From positions 2,812,001 through 2,876,000 of the forward strand of contig NZ_CP108568.1 in assembly GCF_036010485.1 (NCBI RefSeq): a DNA stretch of 64,000 nt, written 5' to 3'. The stretch is from Streptomyces sp. NBC_01198. Lineage in GTDB: Bacteria; Actinomycetota; Actinomycetes; Streptomycetales; Streptomycetaceae. The notes beneath the pieces are model-generated. The model was given only the letters and a program-made list of their open reading frames with translations. It searched no databases and was not told the origin of the DNA. The translations under genes were made by a program, and so were the position numbers. Shown here in pieces: positions 36,018 to 44,491 of the stretch (the stretch's first letter is position 1; the number at the start of each line of letters is the position of its first letter).

Positions 36018-36836
36018 ATGACCACCAGGCAGGCCGGCCGCGATCTCGACACGAGCAAGGCGCACTCGGCCCGGATGTACGACTACTTCCTCGGCGGCAA
36101 GGACCACTTCGAGATCGACAAGGAGGCGGCCCTGGTCGCTGCCCGGGCCCACCCCGGCATCTACCTGACCGCGCGCGAGAACCGGGCGTTCATGCACCGC
36201 GCCACCCGGGTCCTGGCCCAGGAACACGGCATCCGCCAGTGGCTCGACATCGGCACGGGCATACCGACCGAGCCCAACCTGCACCAGGTGGCCCAGTCCG
36301 TGGCGACCGACGCCCGCGTCGTGTACGCGGACAACGACCCGCTCGTCCTGAAGTACGCCGAACGCCTCATGCGCAGCACCACACAGGGACGCACCGCCTA
36401 CGTCGAGGCGGACATCACCGACCCCGACGCGCTGATGCGCTCCGTGGAGGACTCGGGGGTCCTGGACTTCGACCAGCCCATCGCCCTCTCACTCAACGCG
36501 CTCATGCACTTCATCACCGACCCCCACGACCCGTACGCCATCGTCCACCGGCTGCTCGACCCGCTCCCGGCGGGCAGCGCCCTCGCCATGAACCACTGCA
36601 CGCCGGATTTCGACCCCGTCACCTGGAACAAGGTCGCCGAGGTCTACACGAAGTCCGGGTCTCCGGTGCAGTTCCGTTCGCACAGCGACGTCCGCCGCTT
36701 CTTCGACGGGCTCGACCTGATCGACCCCGGCCTCTGCTGCTGCCACCGCTGGCGCTCCGCCGAACCCGCCACGCACGGGGAGGAGATCACGGACGCCCAG
36801 ATCAGCCTGCTGGCGGGCGTGGGCATCAAACACTGA
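36018..36836 (+). CDS. SAM-dependent methyltransferase, Methyltransf_19 family
   Basis: A 272-residue predicted methyltransferase (PF04672/DUF574). The start at 36018 follows AGGGGAGAAC. The family signature SARMYDYFLGGKDHFEIDKE lies near the N-terminus. The SAM-binding motif I is WLDIGTGIPTEPNLH, motif II is VVYADNDPLVL, and the later part includes ALSLNALMHFITD. These proteins are numerous in streptomycetes, often beside XRE/DUF397 genes, but substrates are mostly unknown. It probably belongs to the same transcription unit as the XRE/DUF397 pair, 82 bp upstream. Confidence 0.92.
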   Translation: MTTRQAGRDLDTSKAHSARMYDYFLGGKDHFEIDKEAALVAARAHPGIYLTARENRAFMHRATRVLAQEHGIRQWLDIGTGIPTEPNLHQVAQSVATDARVVYADNDPLVLKYAERLMRSTTQGRTAYVEADITDPDALMRSVEDSGVLDFDQPIALSLNALMHFITDPHDPYAIVHRLLDPLPAGSALAMNHCTPDFDPVTWNKVAEVYTKSGSPVQFRSHSDVRRFFDGLDLIDPGLCCCHRWRSAEPATHGEEITDAQISLLAGVGIKH

Positions 36837-36936
36837 CGGCCCACCGAGCTCACCCGGACGGGACCCTCAGGTCCGCCGAGGCGACTCGGGGGGCGGCCCG
36901 TTCCAGCGGGCAGTGACATGGCCCTGGACTCGGCGT

Positions 36937-36953
36937 GCCGGGAAAACCCCGGC
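36937..36953. terminator. Short hairpin between convergent methyltransferase and ATPase genes
   Basis: GCCGGG, loop AAAAC, CCCGGC. The 166-bp convergent gap holds no gene. Confidence 0.35.
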
Positions 36954-37002
36954 GGCAACGAAGCCGATGCCTCGATCCGCGTGGTGGCCACCGCCCACCC
37001 GG

Positions 37003-38442
37003 CTACCGCGGCTGCCACGCCCGTACGAGCTCCTCCGGCCCCCAGTGCGCGGCGAGCGGCAGTCCGTCGGCCACGCCGCAACGGGAGACCGCGACCATCG
37101 GGGTGTCCACGGTGGTACCGGGGACGGCGAGCATGTCGCGTACGAGGGCGTCGTAGTCATGGCGGTCGAAGGGCTGGGTCTCCAGCCACTTGACCGACCC
37201 CACGAAGTGCACCTGCCGAGCCACCGGCTCGCGGTCCGCACCGACGAGGTCGATCTCCGGGTTGTTCTGGCGGTTCCACCAGCCGCCGACGGCCTCGGTC
37301 CCGGGCCAGTCGGCGTCGGGCATCAAACGCAGCAATGACTCACGGATCAGCGGCTCGACCGCCCGCCCACGCCAGGTGGCCCACGACCGCTCGATGCGTT
37401 CCAGCGCCACGTCACCCCGGCCGCGCTCGACGAGCGGGATCACGCGCGCCAGGAAGGCCAGCCAGAACCGTAGATACGGGTCGTCGATCCGATAGCGCTT
37501 GTTCCTGCTGTCCGGCTTGACAGACAGCGGGAGATCAGCGGCAATGACCCGCTTGGTCTGCAGCGTGGCCAGCAGCGGGGAAAGCGTGCCGGACGGCAGT
37601 GCACCGGCGCCGCCTGCCTGAGCCGCGATCGCGCCGAACGTACGCTCGCCGCTGCCCACGGCTTCCAGCACGGACCGTGAGTGCGAAGCCTCGGGGAATT
37701 CACCCAGCAGGGACAGCTCGCCGGCCACCAGCAGGGGCGAAAGCGGATTGGCGACCGCCGCCTGCAAGAAGTCCGTACGCCCCATTCCCGGACGCCATGA
37801 CTGCACGATCTCGGGAAATCCGCCGGTGACCAGCTGGGCGTCGACGGCCCCTGCGGCGTCGAGCCCCGTCATGTCCTGGACGTCAGCCAGGTTCAGCGGA
37901 CGAACGGTCATTTTCGCTGCTCGTCCGAAGAACGGGCGTCCGTAGGACTGCAGTGCCTCCATCACCGACGTATCGCTGCCGACCAACAGCAGAAGCACGG
38001 GTTTGGCAGACAGGTGGCGGTCCCAGACGGTTTGGAGCGCGCCCTCGAACTCCTGATCCTGTTCGACCAGCCAGGGAACCTCGTCGATCACCGCGATACT
38101 GGGTGAGTCGTCGGACACGGCGATCGCCAGCGAGCGCAGCGCCTGATTCCAGTCCTGCGACTGGAGACCGGCGACCAGTGCCGCGCCCGGCAGCGGCGAC
38201 TGCGCGAGGGTCGCGGCGAAGTCGGCGCGCTCGGTCACGGGGTTACGCCCACGGGTGGCCTGGAACACCACGTACGGCGCTCCCGACCGGTCGCAGAACT
38301 CCTGAACGAGTCGCGACTTCCCCACTCGGCGTCGCCCCGTCATGATCACAGCTCGCCCTCGGGCGCCCCCACCCCCGTCTGCCACTGTCCGGTACTGCTC
38401 GGCCAGCAGCTCAAGATCCCCGACCCGACCTTGGAACTCCAC
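37003..38442 (-). CDS. AAA ATPase with C-terminal DUF234 nuclease-like domain
   Basis: A 479-residue protein of the archaeal-type ATPase family. Walker A is GRRRVGKSRLV (about 35-46), Walker B is IAVIDEVPWL (about 115-124), and a sensor region reads LLLLVGSDTSVMEAL. The C-terminal DUF234 part has a PD-(D/E)XK-like pattern (NPEIDLVGADREP, FVGSVKW). The GTG at 38442 has GGAGG 6 nt upstream. Homologues are common in archaea and scattered in bacteria by transfer, often near mobile or defence genes. Here it borders a PIN-domain remnant and a YefM/YoeB pair. The biological role is unknown. Confidence 0.85.
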   Translation of the reverse strand: MEFQGRVGDLELLAEQYRTVADGGGGARGRAVIMTGRRRVGKSRLVQEFCDRSGAPYVVFQATRGRNPVTERADFAATLAQSPLPGAALVAGLQSQDWNQALRSLAIAVSDDSPSIAVIDEVPWLVEQDQEFEGALQTVWDRHLSAKPVLLLLVGSDTSVMEALQSYGRPFFGRAAKMTVRPLNLADVQDMTGLDAAGAVDAQLVTGGFPEIVQSWRPGMGRTDFLQAAVANPLSPLLVAGELSLLGEFPEASHSRSVLEAVGSGERTFGAIAAQAGGAGALPSGTLSPLLATLQTKRVIAADLPLSVKPDSRNKRYRIDDPYLRFWLAFLARVIPLVERGRGDVALERIERSWATWRGRAVEPLIRESLLRLMPDADWPGTEAVGGWWNRQNNPEIDLVGADREPVARQVHFVGSVKWLETQPFDRHDYDALVRDMLAVPGTTVDTPMVAVSRCGVADGLPLAAHWGPEELVRAWQPR

Positions 38443-38462
38443 GGCATCCTCCAGAGGCTTAA

Positions 38463-38494
38463 CGTAGATGCCATCTTACGTAGATTCGATCTAC
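38463..38494. promoter_or_regulatory. AT-rich repeats at the ATPase promoter
   Basis: CGTAGAT occurs twice (38463-38469, 38479-38485). The second copy is part of the palindrome GTAGATTCGATCTAC (38480-38494; 6-bp arms, 3-nt centre). It starts 21 bp upstream of the DUF234 ATPase start and could be an operator. The AT content stands out against the flanks. Confidence 0.5.
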
Positions 38495-38583
38495 CTCGCT
38501 TCTCCCCCGTGCATCCCCGCCGCGGAGCCTTCCGCAACACCGTCATCCAGGGTCACCGCAACGGTGGCACGGCGGGGCAGGTA

Positions 38584-38706
38584 CGGGCTCCCTACCTCGC
38601 CGACCCGCCCGCCCGGAGCGCATATCGCCCGGTCACCGTCCTCACGTCCGACCCCGAGGATCTGACGCTTCTTTGCGGCCCAACCGTTGGGATCACCAAG
38701 GTGTGA
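38584..38706 (+). pseudogene. Remnant of a PIN-domain (VapC-like) toxin gene
   Basis: The frame ending at 38706 closes with YRPVTVLTSDPEDLTLLCGP and TVGITKV, which resembles the last strand-helix-strand of VapC-type PIN toxins (V-TSDP-DL). The upstream part of the same frame shows no PIN start and none of the early catalytic Asp motifs. This looks like the 3' end of a decayed gene. The region 38707-38982 contains nothing I can support as a gene. Confidence 0.5.
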
Positions 38707-38982
38707 AACCGAGGTGACCCCGCCGCGATCCGCATGCCGAAGAACATGTGGGACCTTGGAGCCTGCCGTGGCCGCACCTCCGGCGGCCCCCATCCGCTCA
38801 CCTACACGTTGAAGCGGAACGCATCCGGGCTGGACCTGACCTGCGGCGGAGCATCGATCATGGCTCTGACCAGGTAGTTCTGTGCTGGCGTGCATTGGCT
38901 GCCGACGGGGGTTCACGGGCGTCCTGCGGACTGTCTGCGGACCGGCCGATCGAGGGTGGGGCGGACGTTCGGCGGGGGACGA

Positions 38983-39237
38983 TCAGTAGTGGTAGCGGGC
39001 GGCGAGGACGATGACCTCTTCGTCCGTGACGAGGTAGACGAGGCGGTGCTCGTCATCTATCCGCCGCGACCAGGCGCCGGCCAGGTGATACTTCAGCGGC
39101 TCGGGCTTGCCGATTCCCGTGAAGGGATCACGCTTGACGTCCTCGATGAGCTTGTTGATCCGGGCGAGCATCTTGCGGTCGTTCTTGAGCCAGGACGTGT
39201 AGTCCTCCCAGCCCTGGCCCTCGAACATGAGCCTCAC
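38983..39237 (-). CDS. yoeB: YoeB family mRNA-interferase toxin
   Basis: An 84-residue toxin that cleaves mRNA at the ribosomal A site. It has the same length as E. coli YoeB, and the catalytic residues fall at the same numbers: Glu46 (KPEPLK), Arg65 (DEHRLVY), His83 and Tyr84 (RYHY at the end). The GTG start overlaps the antitoxin stop (GTGA), so toxin translation is coupled to antitoxin translation. The gene appears intact and functional. It is paired with a YefM-type antitoxin and an upstream operator. Confidence 0.95.
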   Translation of the reverse strand: MRLMFEGQGWEDYTSWLKNDRKMLARINKLIEDVKRDPFTGIGKPEPLKYHLAGAWSRRIDDEHRLVYLVTDEEVIVLAARYHY

Positions 39238-39515
39238 GCGGCACCCTGCCCCGTATCCGCCGCGTCAGGGTCGATCAACTCACGCTCGGAGAGATTGATG
39301 CGACCGAGAGCGTTCTCGTAGGCCTTGAGGAGGCGGCGGGCATTCGCAGGCGAACGCAGAAGGTAAGAGCCCTCACGCAGGGCAGCGTAGTCCTCAGCGG
39401 AGACGAGCACGGCATTCCCGTGCTTGGAGACGATCTCGATGGCCTCGTGATCGTCGTTGACCTTCTTGATGAGCGGGAACAGATCCTTGCGGGCCTCGCT
39501 CGCGGTGATGGACAT
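39234..39515 (-). CDS. yefM: YefM/Phd family antitoxin
   Basis: A 93-residue antitoxin. Residues 1-60 form the Phd/YefM DNA-binding domain ([20 protein letters not shown], then [20 protein letters not shown]). The C-terminal part ([20 protein letters not shown]) is the segment that wraps the toxin. The ATG at 39515 is preceded by GAAGGG. It precedes and overlaps the YoeB gene. With the 9-bp-arm palindrome just upstream, the usual autorepression by the antitoxin-toxin complex is expected. Confidence 0.95.
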   Translation of the reverse strand: MSITASEARKDLFPLIKKVNDDHEAIEIVSKHGNAVLVSAEDYAALREGSYLLRSPANARRLLKAYENALGRINLSERELIDPDAADTGQGAA

Positions 39516-39533
39516 GGCAGGAAACCCTTCGCC

Positions 39534-39559
39534 GAGTGGTACCGAATAACGTACCACTC
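39534..39559 (-). promoter_or_regulatory. Operator of the YefM/YoeB module
   Basis: GAGTGGTAC (39534-39542) and GTACCACTC (39551-39559) are perfect 9-bp inverted arms separated by 8 nt, 18 nt upstream of the antitoxin ATG. The AT-rich centre (CGAATAAC) overlaps the likely -10 region, as expected for an autoregulated toxin-antitoxin promoter. Confidence 0.8.
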
Positions 39560-39694
39560 TCGGGGTCGGTCGAGCAGAGGGAACGGTCGGACAGCACCCG
39601 CGGAGAAGGCGAATCTGAAATCTTGCGGACCGCTGCGGACTGCAAGGCAGCACAAATCGCTTCCCTGCGGTTCAGGGCGCCCGTAGGTACTCGA

Positions 39695-40783
39695 TCACAC
39701 GTTGAAGCGGAACTCCACCACGTCGCCGTCCTGCATCACGTAGTCCTTGCCCTCCATGCGGGCCTTGCCCTTGGCGCGGGCTTCGGCGACGGAGCCGGTG
39801 GTGACCAGGTCGGTGAAGGAGATGACCTCGGCCTTGATGAAGCCCTTCTGGAAGTCGGTGTGGATGACGCCGGCCGCCTCGGGGGCGGTGGCGCCGCGCT
39901 TGATGGTCCAGGCGCGGGATTCCTTGGGGCCGGCGGTGAGGTAGGTCTGGAGGCCGAGGGTCTCGAAGCCGACGCGGGCGAGGGTGGCCAGGCCCGGTTC
40001 CTGCTGGCCGACCGACTGGAGCAGTTCCAGGGCCTCGGCGTCGTCCAGTTCGGCCAGGTCGGATTCGAGCTTGGCGTTGAGGAAGATCGCCTCGGCGGGG
40101 GCGACCAGGGCGCGCTGCTCGTCCTTGAAGGCCTCGTCGGTCAGCTCGTCCTCGTCGACGTTGAAGACGTAGAGGAAGGGCTTGGTGGTGAGCAGGTGCA
40201 GCTCGTGCAGCAGGGCGCCCTGCTCGGTGTCCTTGGTGATGCCGTGCGAGAAGAGGGTGTCGCCGGCGGCCAGGATGGTCTGCGCGGCCTCGGTCGCGGC
40301 GAGGACCGCGGCCTTCTCCTTCTGCAGCCGGGCCTCCTTCGTCAGCCGCGGGATGGCCTTCTCGACGGACTGCAGGTCGGCCAGGATCAGCTCGGTGTTG
40401 ATGGTCTCGATGTCGTCCTTGGGCGAGACCTTGCCGTCCACGTGGACGACGTTCTCGTCCTTGAAGGCCCGGATGACCTGGCAGATCGCGTCGGACTCGC
40501 GGATGTTGGCGAGGAACTTGTTGCCCAGGCCCTCGCCCTCGGAGGCGCCGCGGACGATGCCGGCGATGTCGACGAAGTCGACGGTCGCGGGCAGGATCCG
40601 GGCCGAGCCGAAGATGCCGGCGAGGGTGCCGAGGCGGGCGTCGGGGACGCCGACCACGCCGACGTTGGGCTCGATCGTGGCGAACGGGTAGTTGGCCGCG
40701 AGCACGTCGTTCTTGGTCAGGGCGTTGAAGAGCGTCGACTTGCCGACATTCGGCAGACCGACGATTCCGATGGTGAGCGACAC
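39695..40783 (-). CDS. ychF: Redox-regulated ATPase/GTP-binding protein YchF
   Basis: A 362-residue Obg-family P-loop protein, the normal length. G1 is [12 protein letters not shown], the switch region is [10 protein letters not shown], and G3 is [10 protein letters not shown]. The place of the NKxD motif reads [11 protein letters not shown], the change that makes YchF prefer ATP. The C-terminal TGS domain ends ...[17 protein letters not shown]. YchF associates with ribosomes and stress responses. The GTG start is preceded by GGGAAG. The gene is divergent from the DUF6542 gene. Confidence 0.97.
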   Translation of the reverse strand: MSLTIGIVGLPNVGKSTLFNALTKNDVLAANYPFATIEPNVGVVGVPDARLGTLAGIFGSARILPATVDFVDIAGIVRGASEGEGLGNKFLANIRESDAICQVIRAFKDENVVHVDGKVSPKDDIETINTELILADLQSVEKAIPRLTKEARLQKEKAAVLAATEAAQTILAAGDTLFSHGITKDTEQGALLHELHLLTTKPFLYVFNVDEDELTDEAFKDEQRALVAPAEAIFLNAKLESDLAELDDAEALELLQSVGQQEPGLATLARVGFETLGLQTYLTAGPKESRAWTIKRGATAPEAAGVIHTDFQKGFIKAEVISFTDLVTTGSVAEARAKGKARMEGKDYVMQDGDVVEFRFNV

Positions 40784-40959
40784 GTGGCGACTTCCCGTAG
40801 CTTCCCGTAACGAGGCCGGCGTCCGCAGCCCGGATGCCGGCCGCCAGTCTACGGGGCCGGGGGGCGCCGCCCCGCCCGGCTTCGAACAGCAGCGCCCAGC
40901 CGGGCGAATGTCCGGGTCAGCTGCGCTGATTCCCGGGTCGCGGCGCCTACGTTGGGTAG

Positions 40960-41562
40960 GTGGATCAACACAGCGCGCGACCGGGCGGCCCTGGTGCGGC
41001 CCCCACTCCTGCATCCGGCGGAGAGGCCGCCACGGGGGTCTACGTGCCGCCGCGGACGCAGCCGGGGGCGCCGCCGCCGGAGGCACCAGGCAAACCCGCG
41101 CACCCGCTGACCGCGGTGGTCCGCCGGCTGCGCGCCGTCCGGCGGCCCCGGCCCCGGCTGACCGGGCTCGGCACCGGGGTGCTGGTGACCGTGGTGACGG
41201 TGCTGGCCGGCACCACCGACGCGATGTTCTTCGACGGCCCCGGCGCCTTCTTCGGCGTCGTCTTCGTCGCGGTGTGCGCGACCGCGGCGGTCTACGTGCG
41301 CCCGTACGACCTGGTGGCGGCCCCGGTGTCGGCGCCGATCGCCTTCGCGGTGGGGATCGGGCTGACCGCCGACAGCGGGGGCGGCGGGCTTGCCGGGCAT
41401 CTGCTCGGCCTCTTCACGGGGCTGGCGCTGATGACCGGCTGGCTCTACACCGGGACCGTGCTGGCCGCGCTGATCGTCGGGGTCAGAGCTTTGCGGCTGC
41501 CATCGCGGCGCCGACGATCCCGGCGTTGTTCTGCAACTCGGCGGGAACGATCTCCGCGCTGA
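40960..41562 (+). CDS. DUF6542 membrane protein
   Basis: A 200-residue protein with a Pro/Ala-rich cytoplasmic head (1-65) and about four membrane helices from 68 to 173 (GLGTGVLVTVVTVLAGTTDA, FFGVVFVAVCATAAVYV, VSAPIAFAVGIGLTAD, LYTGTVLAALIVGVRAL). The tail is a string of Arg/Ser. This matches DUF6542, a family usually found beside ychF, ispH and xseA in streptomycetes. The GTG start has TACGTT 6 nt upstream and no ribosome site, so it is probably leaderless. Its last 80 bp overlap the convergent ppgK gene. Confidence 0.75.
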   Translation: MDQHSARPGGPGAAPTPASGGEAATGVYVPPRTQPGAPPPEAPGKPAHPLTAVVRRLRAVRRPRPRLTGLGTGVLVTVVTVLAGTTDAMFFDGPGAFFGVVFVAVCATAAVYVRPYDLVAAPVSAPIAFAVGIGLTADSGGGGLAGHLLGLFTGLALMTGWLYTGTVLAALIVGVRALRLPSRRRRSRRCSATRRERSPR

Positions 41563-42226
41563 GACCGTGGCCGTGCAGGTACGGCAGGAACTTCTCCGAC
41601 TTGCGGCTGACGCCGCCGCCCAGCACGAACAGGTCGGGCGAGAACAGCATCTCGACGTGCGCCAGATACTTGCGCAGCCGGTGCGCCCAGTGCTCCCAGC
41701 TCAGGTCCTCGTCCTCGCGGGCCTTGACCGAGGCGCGCTTCTCCGCGTCGTGGCCGTGCAGCTCAAGGTGGCCAAGCTCGGTGTTCGGCAGCAGCCGGCC
41801 GTCCACGAAGACGGCGCTGCCGATGCCCGTACCGAGCGTCAGCACGATGACCGTGCCGCCGCGGCCGCGCCCGGCGCCGAAGGTCATCTCGGCGACGCCC
41901 GCCGCGTCCGCGTCGTTCAGCAGCACCACAGGCAGCCCGAGCCGGTCGCCGAGCGCCTTGCGGGCGTCGAAGCCGACCCAGCCGGGGTCGACGTTGGCGG
42001 CGGTCCTGGTGACGCCGTCCATCACGACCCCGGGGAAGGTCACCCCGAGCGGTCCCTTCCAGCCGAAGTGCGTGACGACGTCGTGGACGCCGTCGAGCAC
42101 CGCGTCCGGGGTCGCCGGGTGCGGGGTCAGCACTTTGTACCGCTCGTCGGAAAGCTCGCCCTTGTCGAGGTCGACAGGGGCGCCCTTGATGCCCGTACCG
42201 CCGATGTCCACACCGAACACGTTCAT
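41483..42226 (-). CDS. ppgK: Polyphosphate glucokinase
   Basis: A 247-residue ROK-family kinase that phosphorylates glucose using polyphosphate or ATP. The phosphate motif is VDIGGTGIKG at the N-terminus, the second is VLTLGTGIGSAVF, and the substrate region reads ELGHLELHGHDAEKRAS. REDEDLSWEHWAHRLRKYL is typical of actinobacterial PpgK. The ATG has TAGCCT 7 nt upstream; GGAGG is also present but very close to the start. It overlaps the convergent DUF6542 gene by 80 bp. It is followed on the same strand by none of its pathway partners. Confidence 0.95.
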   Translation of the reverse strand: MNVFGVDIGGTGIKGAPVDLDKGELSDERYKVLTPHPATPDAVLDGVHDVVTHFGWKGPLGVTFPGVVMDGVTRTAANVDPGWVGFDARKALGDRLGLPVVLLNDADAAGVAEMTFGAGRGRGGTVIVLTLGTGIGSAVFVDGRLLPNTELGHLELHGHDAEKRASVKAREDEDLSWEHWAHRLRKYLAHVEMLFSPDLFVLGGGVSRKSEKFLPYLHGHGLSAEIVPAELQNNAGIVGAAMAAAKL

Positions 42227-42298
42227 GACCTCCAGGCTAGAGGCGGGCCGTCGGCCGCACCTCTCGTAGCTCCCCCGGTGGGAGGCGCGCGAAAGAAC

Positions 42299-43285
42299 TC
42301 ACATCTTGCCCGATTCCCCGGCTGCGACCTCCGCACGCAGATCGCGGCGCAGTTCCTTGGGCAGCGAGAACTGGATGGACTCCTGCGCCGAGGTGACAAT
42401 CTGGACGTCCGCGAAACCCCGTACCGCCAGCCACTCCAGCACCTGGTCGACCAGGATCTCCGGCACCGACGCGCCGGAGGTGACCCCGACCGTGGCGACG
42501 CCTTCGAGCCAGCCGTCCTCGCACTCGTCGGCGAAGTCCACCAGATACGAGGCGCCGGCGCCGGACTGCAGGGCGACCTCGACCAGCCGGATGGCGTTCG
42601 AGGAGTTGCGGGAGCCGACCACGAGCACCAGGTCGGCCTCGGCGGCGATCTGCTTGACCGCGACCTGGCGGTTCTGGGTGGCGTAGCAGATGTCGTCGCT
42701 GGGCGGCGAGAGCAGGTTGGGGAAGCGCTCCTTGAGCGCGTCGACCGTCTCCATGGTCTCGTCCACCGACAGCGTCGTCTGCGACAGCCAGACGACCTTG
42801 GACTCGTCGCGCACGGTCAGGTCGGCGACGTCCTTGGGGCCGTCGACCAGATGGGTGCGCTCGGGCGCCTCACCCATCGTGCCGATGACCTCCTCGTGAC
42901 CCTCGTGGCCGATCAGCAGGATGTCGTAGTCGTCGTTGGCGAACCGGACGGCTTCCTTGTGGACCTTGGTCACCAGCGGGCAGGTCGCGTCGATCGAGGC
43001 CAGTTTCCGCCGGTCGGCCTCCTCGTGGACGACCGGGGCGACGCCGTGCGCGGAGAAGATCACGATCGCGTTCTCCGGCACCTCGGCCGTCTCGTCGACG
43101 AAGACGGCGCCCTTCTTCTCCAGGGTCTGCACGACGTATTTGTTGTGCACGATCTGCTTGCGGACGTAGACCGGGGCGCCGTACTGCTCCAGCGCCTTCT
43201 CGACGGTGATCACGGCACGGTCCACGCCTGCGCAGTACCCGCGGGGGGCGGCGAGCAGGACACGGCGGCTGGTTTCGGTCGTCAT
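42299..43285 (-). CDS. ispH: 4-hydroxy-3-methylbut-2-enyl diphosphate reductase
   Basis: A 328-residue [4Fe-4S] enzyme that makes IPP and DMAPP in the last step of the MEP isoprenoid pathway. The three cluster cysteines are Cys18 (PRGYCAGV), Cys102 (DATCPLV) and Cys200 ([11 protein letters not shown]). Conserved His are at 47 and 80 (IVHNKY, FSAHGV). The ATG at 43285 is preferred over one nine bases upstream because TACGAT ends exactly 7 nt before it, the pattern of leaderless genes here. Gene order with ychF, ppgK and xseAB is that of streptomycete cores. Confidence 0.96.
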   Translation of the reverse strand: MTTETSRRVLLAAPRGYCAGVDRAVITVEKALEQYGAPVYVRKQIVHNKYVVQTLEKKGAVFVDETAEVPENAIVIFSAHGVAPVVHEEADRRKLASIDATCPLVTKVHKEAVRFANDDYDILLIGHEGHEEVIGTMGEAPERTHLVDGPKDVADLTVRDESKVVWLSQTTLSVDETMETVDALKERFPNLLSPPSDDICYATQNRQVAVKQIAAEADLVLVVGSRNSSNAIRLVEVALQSGAGASYLVDFADECEDGWLEGVATVGVTSGASVPEILVDQVLEWLAVRGFADVQIVTSAQESIQFSLPKELRRDLRAEVAAGESGKM

Positions 43286-43348
43286 GCGGTCCATCGTACG
43301 GGTGAGGTCCGGCGCACACGGGAGCGGCCGGGGGGCGTGTGGAGGCGG

Positions 43349-44380
43349 TCAGGAACTCGCCCCGATGAGGTACGCGGTGCCACCGAGCTGGACGGGCTTG
43401 CCGGCGGCGGGGACCGAGACCACGTTCTGGCTCGCGTAGCGGCTGCGGATGCCGTGCTGGTCGCCGTGCAGGTAGGTCTGGGTGATGCCGTCAGGGACCA
43501 CCGAGCAGGTCTCCGGGCGGGTGGAGAAGTCGAGCTCCACGAAGTACGAGGTCGAGGCCACCAGCGCGCCGCCGTCCGCGGTCTTCAGGGCGTAGGTGTC
43601 GGGGTACTTGAGGTACGCGCTGTCCCACTTGGTGCCGGCGGCCTCGTAGTCGGTCCGCAGGCAGTTCTTGTACCGGCCCCAGTCGTCGTTCCTGGTCGTG
43701 TACTTCTTCACCGCGTCGCGTCTGACGGCGGAGTCGGCGAGGGCGGCGCCGGCCTTGGCGCCGCCCGTGACGCGCAGGTCGTTGACGGCCGCGCCGAGGG
43801 CGGAGAGCTTGGTGCCGCCGACGGTCGCGTCCGGCGCGACGATCACCGGGGCGCCGTCCGGGCCCTTGGCCAGGGCGGGGAGCGCGCCCTGGTAGCTGTT
43901 CGCCACGACCATCTTCCAGTGGCCGCCGGTCTGCTGCTGGAAGACCATCAGGTTGAAGGTCTCGCCGGTGTAGCCGCTGGCCATGAACCACGAACCGGTG
44001 GTGGGGATGTAGAAGTGCCGCTGGGTGTAGGTGAACGCCGGGAAGTAGTTCTGGCGCTGCTTGGCCGACAGCTTCGGGTACTGCTTGTAGACCGCCGAGT
44101 CCACCTGGAGCAGTGCGCCGGCCTCGATGGTGCCGAGCTCGGCGAGGTCCCGGGTCTTGTTGGCGGCGTTGTTGGTCTTCTCGTAGGTGTCCAGGACGGC
44201 GGCGGCCTGCGCGGGCGTGATGATCGGTGCCGCGGCCCCGCTGCCCTTGCCGTCCTTGCCCGGCGCCGAGGACGAGGACGCGTCCGGCTTGTCCTTGCCG
44301 CCGTCCCCGCCACCGCAGCCGGCGGTGAGCAGGCCGGTGGCGGCGAGGCCCACGGCGATGGTCACGATGCGCCTGTTCAT
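43349..44380 (-). CDS. Secreted lipoprotein of unknown function
   Basis: A 343-residue exported lipoprotein. The signal peptide ends in the lipobox LTAGC with Cys22, followed by a Gly/Asp/Lys/Ser linker to about residue 50. The remaining domain has three Cys (NCLRTD, PETCSVV and the acylated Cys) and a regular alpha/beta look (YFPAFTYTQRHFYIPTTGSW, FNLMVFQQQTGGHWKMVVAN). The ATG has GGGGG 7 nt upstream. Its position beside xseA fits conserved streptomycete synteny. I do not recognise a named domain. Confidence 0.82.
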   Translation of the reverse strand: MNRRIVTIAVGLAATGLLTAGCGGGDGGKDKPDASSSSAPGKDGKGSGAAAPIITPAQAAAVLDTYEKTNNAANKTRDLAELGTIEAGALLQVDSAVYKQYPKLSAKQRQNYFPAFTYTQRHFYIPTTGSWFMASGYTGETFNLMVFQQQTGGHWKMVVANSYQGALPALAKGPDGAPVIVAPDATVGGTKLSALGAAVNDLRVTGGAKAGAALADSAVRRDAVKKYTTRNDDWGRYKNCLRTDYEAAGTKWDSAYLKYPDTYALKTADGGALVASTSYFVELDFSTRPETCSVVPDGITQTYLHGDQHGIRSRYASQNVVSVPAAGKPVQLGGTAYLIGASS

Positions 44381-44491
44381 GGTGTTTCCCCCGGGGCATT
44401 TCGTACGGGCGTCGTAGCTTGTACGACTGTAGTGCGGGCGGCCGGCAGCGTTGCCCCCGGGGGTGTCGGGGGTCGCCGGTAGGGTCGGGGA

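Noticed and set aside
38491-38916. A 141-codon minus-strand frame between the ATPase and toxin genes
   Set aside because: Low codon bias, no start signal, no domain; the opposite strand holds the PIN remnant.
29528-39515. A phage-defence island
   Set aside because: Only the toxin-antitoxin pair and the DUF234 ATPase are compatible; no restriction, Abi, CBASS, retron or other known defence set is present. Signalling and development explain most of the block better.
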